DNA from: Clostridia bacterium
Lineage (GTDB): Bacteria > Bacillota > Clostridia > Oscillospirales > Acutalibacteraceae
Direction: 5' to 3'
DNA length: 64,000 nucleotides
NCBI GenBank assembly: GCA_017407705.1
Contig: JAFQWA010000030.1
Span: forward strand, 1 to 64,000
Numbering within the stretch: the first letter of the stretch is position 1; every line of letters starts with the position of its first letter. Shown piece after piece: positions 59,800-64,000 of this stretch. Under the pieces are notes generated by a model, which made no database searches, was not told where the DNA came from, and worked only from the letters and a program-made list of their open reading frames with translations. Made by a program: the position numbers and the translations under genes.

Positions 59800-61293
59800 A
59801 TGGCAGGAACTGCTTGGGCGCTTTTGCCGCCCGTAATCGCCATCGTTCTTGCGCTCATTACAAAAGAGGTTTACGTTTCTCTGTTTGTGGGCATTATCTC
59901 AGGTGCGTTGTTCTTTACTAATTTCAACGTGATTGGCTCACTGGAAACCACCTTCGGTCTTATGAGCAGCAAGGTCGGTGACAACACCAACATTATTATC
60001 TTTTTGATCTTCTTGGGTATGCTGGTTTCTTTAATGAGCAAATCAGGTGCATCCAAGGCCTACGGAGACTGGGCAGCAAAATCAATTAAGTCCAAAAGAG
60101 GGGCTTTAGCTGCTACCTCTGCACTGGGTGCTTTGATCTTTGTTGACGACTACTTTAACTGTCTTACAGTTGGTACCGTTATGAGCCCTGTTACCGACAA
60201 ACACAACATCACCCGTGCAAAGCTGGCATATATTATTGACGCCACTGCTGCACCCGTTTGCATTATTGCTCCTATTTCAAGCTGGGCCGCCGCTGTTGGC
60301 TCATCTATGCCTGAAGGCAGCAATATCGACGGTTTTAACCTGTTCTTGCAGACTATCCCCGCTAACCTTTATGCTATTTTAACCATTATTATGATAATAG
60401 TTATTATTGCATTGAACTTTGATTTCGGTCCTATGAAGAAGTACAATGCAAGTCACCCCGAAGGCGGCGACGTGCTTAACAAGACCGACGATTCCGAAAT
60501 AAAATCCAACGGTAAAGTGTTTGATTTGGTTCTTCCCATTATCGTGCTGATCGTTTTGTGCGTTGCAGCAATGCTTTATACCGGCGGCATTTTAGAGGGT
60601 GCAAACATTGTTGATGCTTTTGCTAACTGCAGTTCATCCTTGGCATTGGTACTTGGTTCGTTCTTCACTATCATATTTGTATTTTTACTTTATATTCCCA
60701 GAAAAGTTATCACACCCGGTGAGTTTGCAGAGTCTTTGGTATCAGGCTTTAAGGCTATGGTACCTGCAATTTTGATTCTGACTCTTGCCTGGACATTAGG
60801 TGGTATCTGCGACGCAGATTATCTTAATGCAGGTGGCTTTGTGGGCGGCTTTGTTGAGAGCAACCAGATTTCATTGGCTATATTGCCTGCAGTATTTTTC
60901 TTAGTATCTTTAGGTCTTGCTTTTGCAACAGGTACATCTTGGGGAACCTTTGGTATCCTTATTCCCATCTGTGTTTCTGTATTTGGCGGAACAACCTCTC
61001 AGCTTATGGTTATGACTGTTGCCGCTATACTTGCAGGTGCGGTTTGCGGAGACCACGTTTCTCCCATTTCCGATACCACCATTCTGGCTTCCACCGGTGC
61101 AAACTGCAACCACTTGGATCACGTATCCACCCAAATGCCTTACGCTCTGATCGTTGCAGGCTGCTGCTTTACAGGCTACTTGGTAGGCGGCTTCACAAGC
61201 AATTTGTGGTTGGCGTTAGTAACCGGCATCGTGCTGTTGTTGGCAGTGCTTTTTGTAAGCTATATGATTTCATCCAAAAAGAAAGCTGCATAA
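59800..61293 (+). CDS. Na+/H+ antiporter, NhaC family
   Basis: 497 residues, AGGGAGGAAA site. About twelve membrane helices. Family blocks: FVDDYFNCLTVGTVMSPVTD, ATAAPVCIIAPISSWAAAVG and GTSWGTFGILIPICVSVFGG, then ICGDHVSPISD-type. It exchanges Na+ (or another cation or organic substrate, as in arginine/lysine carriers of this family) across the membrane. Confidence 0.92.
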   Translation: MAGTAWALLPPVIAIVLALITKEVYVSLFVGIISGALFFTNFNVIGSLETTFGLMSSKVGDNTNIIIFLIFLGMLVSLMSKSGASKAYGDWAAKSIKSKRGALAATSALGALIFVDDYFNCLTVGTVMSPVTDKHNITRAKLAYIIDATAAPVCIIAPISSWAAAVGSSMPEGSNIDGFNLFLQTIPANLYAILTIIMIIVIIALNFDFGPMKKYNASHPEGGDVLNKTDDSEIKSNGKVFDLVLPIIVLIVLCVAAMLYTGGILEGANIVDAFANCSSSLALVLGSFFTIIFVFLLYIPRKVITPGEFAESLVSGFKAMVPAILILTLAWTLGGICDADYLNAGGFVGGFVESNQISLAILPAVFFLVSLGLAFATGTSWGTFGILIPICVSVFGGTTSQLMVMTVAAILAGAVCGDHVSPISDTTILASTGANCNHLDHVSTQMPYALIVAGCCFTGYLVGGFTSNLWLALVTGIVLLLAVLFVSYMISSKKKAA

Positions 61294-61313
61294 ATCAAAA
61301 CGATAAAAAAATT

Positions 61314-61345
61314 ACCCGTCGGGATAAATCCCCGACGGGTTTTTG
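61314..61345 (+). terminator. Terminator of the NhaC gene
   Basis: ACCCGTCGGG / CCCGACGGGT stem with TAAATC between and TTTTTG after. Nearly identical to the hairpin at 61609-61635. Confidence 0.95.
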
Positions 61346-61425
61346 TTATCTAATGTAGTTATAAACGATATTTAATTATTAAAACGTATGAGAATAACCG
61401 AATGTTTATGCTTTTTAAAACTCTC

Positions 61426-61600
61426 TTTTTTTCGCTCACGCCGCTTTGGCGCCCCTTTTCTTTATGCGAAGAAAAGGGGGAAAGACGCAGCAAAGGGACA
61501 ACCCTTCCGACCGGGTTTTCCCTTTGCAAACCCTTTCCTGAACGGCTTAAGGGCAAGCCGCCCTTAAGAATCCTCGGCAAGTATGTATAAAACGAGAAGA
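61426..61600. repeat. Dispersed repeat, CTCACGCCGC type (longest copy)
   Basis: TTTTTTTCGCTCACGCCGCTTT, then CTTTATGCGAAGAAAAGGG, followed by about 120 nt of GC-richer sequence. It shares its first 45 nt with 25956-26000. No credible gene between the NhaC stop and the ABC operon (61294-61646). Confidence 0.6.
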
Positions 61601-61608
61601 AAAGCAAA

Positions 61609-61640
61609 ACCCGTCGGGATAAATTCCCGACGGGTTTTTT
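61609..61640. terminator. Terminator of the amino-acid ABC operon
   Basis: ACCCGTCGGG / CCCGACGGGT stem; on the minus strand it is followed by TTTTGCTTTTC, 6 nt after the ATP-binding gene. Confidence 0.9.
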
Positions 61641-61646
61641 GTTTTA

Positions 61647-62453
61647 TTAAAACTTTTGATTAAACCTTGATAAAAAGGCTTGGGTGCGTTCATTCTGCGG
61701 ATTTTCAATAACCTGCTGGGGTGTACCCTCTTCAACGATAACACCGTCTGCCATAAAGATCACCTTGTCTGCCACGTCACGGGCAAACTCGATCTCGTGG
61801 GTTACGATAACCATAGTGCTGTCAGAGGACTTAAGTCCCTTGATAACCTTAAGCACCTCGCCTGTAAGCTCAGGATCCAACGCTGACGTAGGCTCGTCAA
61901 AGCACAAAACGTGGGGGTTAAGCGCCAGAGCACGGGCAATTGCCACACGCTGCTGCTGACCACCTGAAAGCTGGTAAGGATAAAAGTCCATCTTTTCCGA
62001 AAGGCCCACCTTGTTCAGCAGATCCTTGGCTTTCTGCTCGATCTTTTCTTGTGCTTCTTTAAAATCAGTGCAGCCGTTATACTCGCCAACAGCTTTTATC
62101 TGTTCCTTTGCTAAGAGTTCCTCAGCCAACATAATGTTTTTCAGCACGTTATACTGGGGAAACAGATTAAAGGATTGAAACACCAGACCAAAATGCAATC
62201 TGTTTTTTCTTATCTGCTCATCACTCTGCAGTTTTTTATCATCAGCATCAAACAAAACCTTGTCGTTAACTATTATCTTGCCCTTCTGAGGGGTTTCAAG
62301 AAAGTTAAGACAACGGAGCAAGGTGGTCTTACCGCTGCCGGATGCACCGATTATGGCTAAAACCTCACCCTTTTGAAGTGAAAAGTCGATACCCTTTAAA
62401 ACCTGAGTTTTGTCAAAGCTTTTATGTATATTTTCAACCTTTAAAACCGACAT
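61647..62453 (-). CDS. Polar amino acid ABC transporter, ATP-binding protein
   Basis: 268 residues. Walker A GASGSGKTT (36-44), Q-loop VFQSFNLFPQ, signature LSGGQQQRVAIARAL, Walker B VLCFDEPTSALDPE and switch His in IVTHEIEFARDVAD. An insertion of about 20 residues (AVGEYNGCTDFKEAQEKIEQ) follows the Q-loop, longer than in E. coli GlnQ. Powers uptake by the permease and binding protein encoded just upstream in the operon. Confidence 0.96.
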   Translation of the reverse strand: MSVLKVENIHKSFDKTQVLKGIDFSLQKGEVLAIIGASGSGKTTLLRCLNFLETPQKGKIIVNDKVLFDADDKKLQSDEQIRKNRLHFGLVFQSFNLFPQYNVLKNIMLAEELLAKEQIKAVGEYNGCTDFKEAQEKIEQKAKDLLNKVGLSEKMDFYPYQLSGGQQQRVAIARALALNPHVLCFDEPTSALDPELTGEVLKVIKGLKSSDSTMVIVTHEIEFARDVADKVIFMADGVIVEEGTPQQVIENPQNERTQAFLSRFNQKF

Positions 62454-62456
62454 AAT

Positions 62457-63101
62457 TTAACCTCTGTAATAGTTAAGCTTTTTCTCCACATATCCCAGCA
62501 GAAGTGTTAATCCGCCGCTGAAGATAAGGAAAAATGCTCCGGTGTAGAACAAGGGCCAGATAAGACCCTCTGCCGCAAATTCATAGGACATCATCAGTAT
62601 TTCGGGAACAGCAATGGCTCGTGCAAGAGAGGTATCCTTAACCAAAGTGATGATCTCGTTGCCGATAGGCGGGATAATACGCTTAATAACCTGAAACAGA
62701 ATAACTTTAAAGAAAATCTGTGACTTGGTCATACCCAGCACCTGACCTGCCTCGTACTGCCCTTTAGGAATACTGTTGATACCGCCACGGTATATCTCGG
62801 AGAAATAAGCAGCGTAGTTGATGATAAAGGCCACCAACGCCGCACTCATTCGGGACTGGAACGGCATACCGAACACCAGACCCGGCACGTAAAAAACAAC
62901 AAAAAGCTGGAGCATCAGGGGAGTTCCCCTGATGACCCAGACAAAAGCTCTTGTTAACCAGCATAAGGGCTTGAACTTTGACATAGAGCCAAAGGCAATA
63001 ACAAGTCCCAGCGGTAATGATGCCAAAAGCGTTACTATAAATATAAAACAGTTTTGTCCAAAGCCCTCTAAAAGCTTCAAACTGATTTGCCAAAACGACA
63101 T
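62457..63101 (-). CDS. Polar amino acid ABC transporter, permease
   Basis: 214 residues, about five membrane helices. Family start (FGQNCFIFIVTLLASLPLGL), WVIRGTPLMLQLFVVFYVPG, and the EAA-loop GQYEAGQVLGMTKSQIFFKV that docks to the ATPase. It probably works as a homodimer. 3 nt before the ATPase gene and 25 nt after the binding protein. Confidence 0.95.
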   Translation of the reverse strand: MSFWQISLKLLEGFGQNCFIFIVTLLASLPLGLVIAFGSMSKFKPLCWLTRAFVWVIRGTPLMLQLFVVFYVPGLVFGMPFQSRMSAALVAFIINYAAYFSEIYRGGINSIPKGQYEAGQVLGMTKSQIFFKVILFQVIKRIIPPIGNEIITLVKDTSLARAIAVPEILMMSYEFAAEGLIWPLFYTGAFFLIFSGGLTLLLGYVEKKLNYYRG

Positions 63102-63126
63102 AATTTAAAATTCCGCCTTTAAATTA

Positions 63127-63930
63127 TTATTCAACGATCAAAAGCTCATCCAACTTGTATTTCTTACCGATCTCATCAAGAGTGCCGTTTTCAGCAAGCT
63201 TTTTGATAGCAGCGTTAACAGCTTCCAAGGTTTTGGGGCTGTTTTTACGGAATGCAATACCGTACTGCTCAGGCTCAGAAGCAAGACTTATGTTCTCAGC
63301 CATAACTAAATTAGCATAGTCAGTACCCTCACCGGTTGAACCGATAGTCATAACATAGTCGATGACAGCGGCGTCAGCAGTACCTGCTTTAACCTCCATA
63401 AGTGCAGTTGACATAGCGTCAACTGCGGTGTACTCAGCATCTTTAAACAGATCATTGGTCTGGGCAGATCTTTCACCTGCAGAATTTGCCTCTGCAACGA
63501 TCTTAGCGCCCTTAAGACTTGCAGCATCGGTGTATTTCTTAGCGTTTTCAGCCTTAACTACCAATACCTGCTTGTTCTGCATATAGGGTGTAGAAATGTC
63601 AGTATTGTTTAACAATTCATCAGTAATGGTCATACCGTTCCAGATGCAGTCAATGTTTTTTGACTTAAGTTCTGTTTCTTTAGATTTCCATTCAATAACC
63701 TGGAAGTTAGGCTCAACATTAAGCTCTTTGCAAACTGCCTTGGCAAACTCGGTTTCAAAGCCGATAAGCTCGCCATTAGCATCCTTGTAGTTCATAGGAG
63801 CAAACAATGTGATACCGATAGTCATTTTGCCGTTAGACTGGATATAGTCCAAGTCCTTTTTCAAGTTACAGCCGGACATAAATGATACACAAAGTACCAC
63901 CGCCAAAAGTAATGCAATAAGTTTTTTCAT
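63127..63930 (-). CDS. Amino acid ABC transporter, substrate-binding lipoprotein
   Basis: 267 residues. Lipobox SFMSGC with lipid Cys at 21. Solute-binding family 3: KMTIGITLFAPMNYKDANGE, LIGFETEFAKAVCKELNVEP and CIWNGMTITDELLNNTDIST, and the C-terminal GIAFRKNSPKTLEAVNAAI. Tethered outside the membrane. The ligand (polar amino acid, cystine or similar) is not readable. First gene of the operon. Confidence 0.95.
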   Translation of the reverse strand: MKKLIALLLAVVLCVSFMSGCNLKKDLDYIQSNGKMTIGITLFAPMNYKDANGELIGFETEFAKAVCKELNVEPNFQVIEWKSKETELKSKNIDCIWNGMTITDELLNNTDISTPYMQNKQVLVVKAENAKKYTDAASLKGAKIVAEANSAGERSAQTNDLFKDAEYTAVDAMSTALMEVKAGTADAAVIDYVMTIGSTGEGTDYANLVMAENISLASEPEQYGIAFRKNSPKTLEAVNAAIKKLAENGTLDEIGKKYKLDELLIVE

Positions 63931-63965
63931 AATAAAATCCCCCTAAAGGTTTATTTGGTAATGCT

Positions 63966-63994
63966 ATTATACACTATCGCATTAGCAAAGTAAA
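63966..63994 (-). promoter_or_regulatory. Promoter of the amino-acid ABC operon
   Basis: TTTACT (63989-63994) and TATAAT (63966-63971) on the minus strand, spacer 17 nt. The ATG is about 35 nt downstream behind AGGGGGA. Confidence 0.7.
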
Positions 63995-64000
63995 GTGGTA

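Noticed and set aside
61359..61607. ORFs on both strands inside the CTCACGCCGC repeat
   Set aside because: Sequence belongs to a dispersed repeat; no start signals; similar peptides are read from other copies only because the DNA repeats.
1..64000. tRNA or rRNA genes, riboswitches of known classes
   Set aside because: No cloverleaf, 16S/23S signature or familiar aptamer core was recognised by eye; a covariance-model scan would be needed to exclude them.

Overview
The window looks like chromosomal DNA of a spore-forming Clostridia bacterium, most likely an Oscillospirales/Ruminococcaceae-type gut anaerobe. The reasons are visible in the sequence: a three-subunit spore germinant receptor operon and SpoVAE, a zinc-type S14, the redox repressor Rex, a small L14e-like KOW gene between map and infA, DUF6062, many TTG starts behind strong GGAGG sites, and G5/3D and Ger proteins. 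No rRNA, tRNA or CRISPR array was recognised. The taxonomic call is inference; no marker search was possible.

Layout. 1-5.4 kb: the 3'-truncated end of a large modular secreted protein with Thr/Pro linkers, a DUF5050-like lipoprotein, a histidine phosphatase, a small DUF6514-like protein and a GT2-GtrA glycosyltransferase. 5.7-21.5 kb (minus strand): the complete S10-spc-alpha ribosomal superoperon, from one strong promoter and a roughly 300-nt structured leader through rpsJ to rplQ, with secY, adk, map, infA, rpmJ and rpoA. 21.7-26.4 kb: an AGCS amino-acid symporter, a DHHW/MBOAT pair for O-acetylating an extracellular polymer, and a lone spoVAE. 26.6-30.5 kb: acn-icd-rex, an apparent operon whose promoter carries a Rex-box-like palindrome. 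30.6-39.9 kb: LemA and TPM proteins, an acyl-ACP thioesterase, citrate synthase, an unknown gene, RNase HI, DUF6062, an OGG1-type glycosylase, class II fructose-bisphosphate aldolase, a Cys-rich 81-residue protein, a repeat-rich non-coding stretch and a MecA-like adaptor.

40.2-46.4 kb holds the most unusual item: an intact, co-directional phage head module (TerS, TerL, portal, prohead protease, major capsid, three connector-like genes). It ends at a terminator and has no tail, lysis, replication or integrase gene, and lies between ordinary host genes. Immediately beyond it is a RAYT (REP-associated tyrosine transposase) gene that carries two inverted REP-like hairpins inside its own reading frame. 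Related GTAGGG-hairpins are scattered at 38.6-39.0 kb.

46.9-64 kb: a GH13 enzyme and glycogen phosphorylase (maltodextrin/glycogen breakdown), a secreted G5/3D cell-wall protein behind a perfect consensus promoter, a DivIVA-like coiled-coil protein, a cytosolic GH5 glucanase, the ger operon (A, C, small two-helix protein, B), a YjdF-like membrane protein, a GNAT acetyltransferase, an NhaC antiporter, and a polar amino-acid ABC transporter transcribed from the right edge.

How the parts fit: citrate synthase, aconitase and isocitrate dehydrogenase form the oxidative TCA branch to 2-oxoglutarate (glutamate supply), probably tuned to NADH/NAD by Rex. GlgP and GH13 feed hexose phosphate to glycolysis, with fba nearby. 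SpoVAE and Ger mark sporulation and germination.
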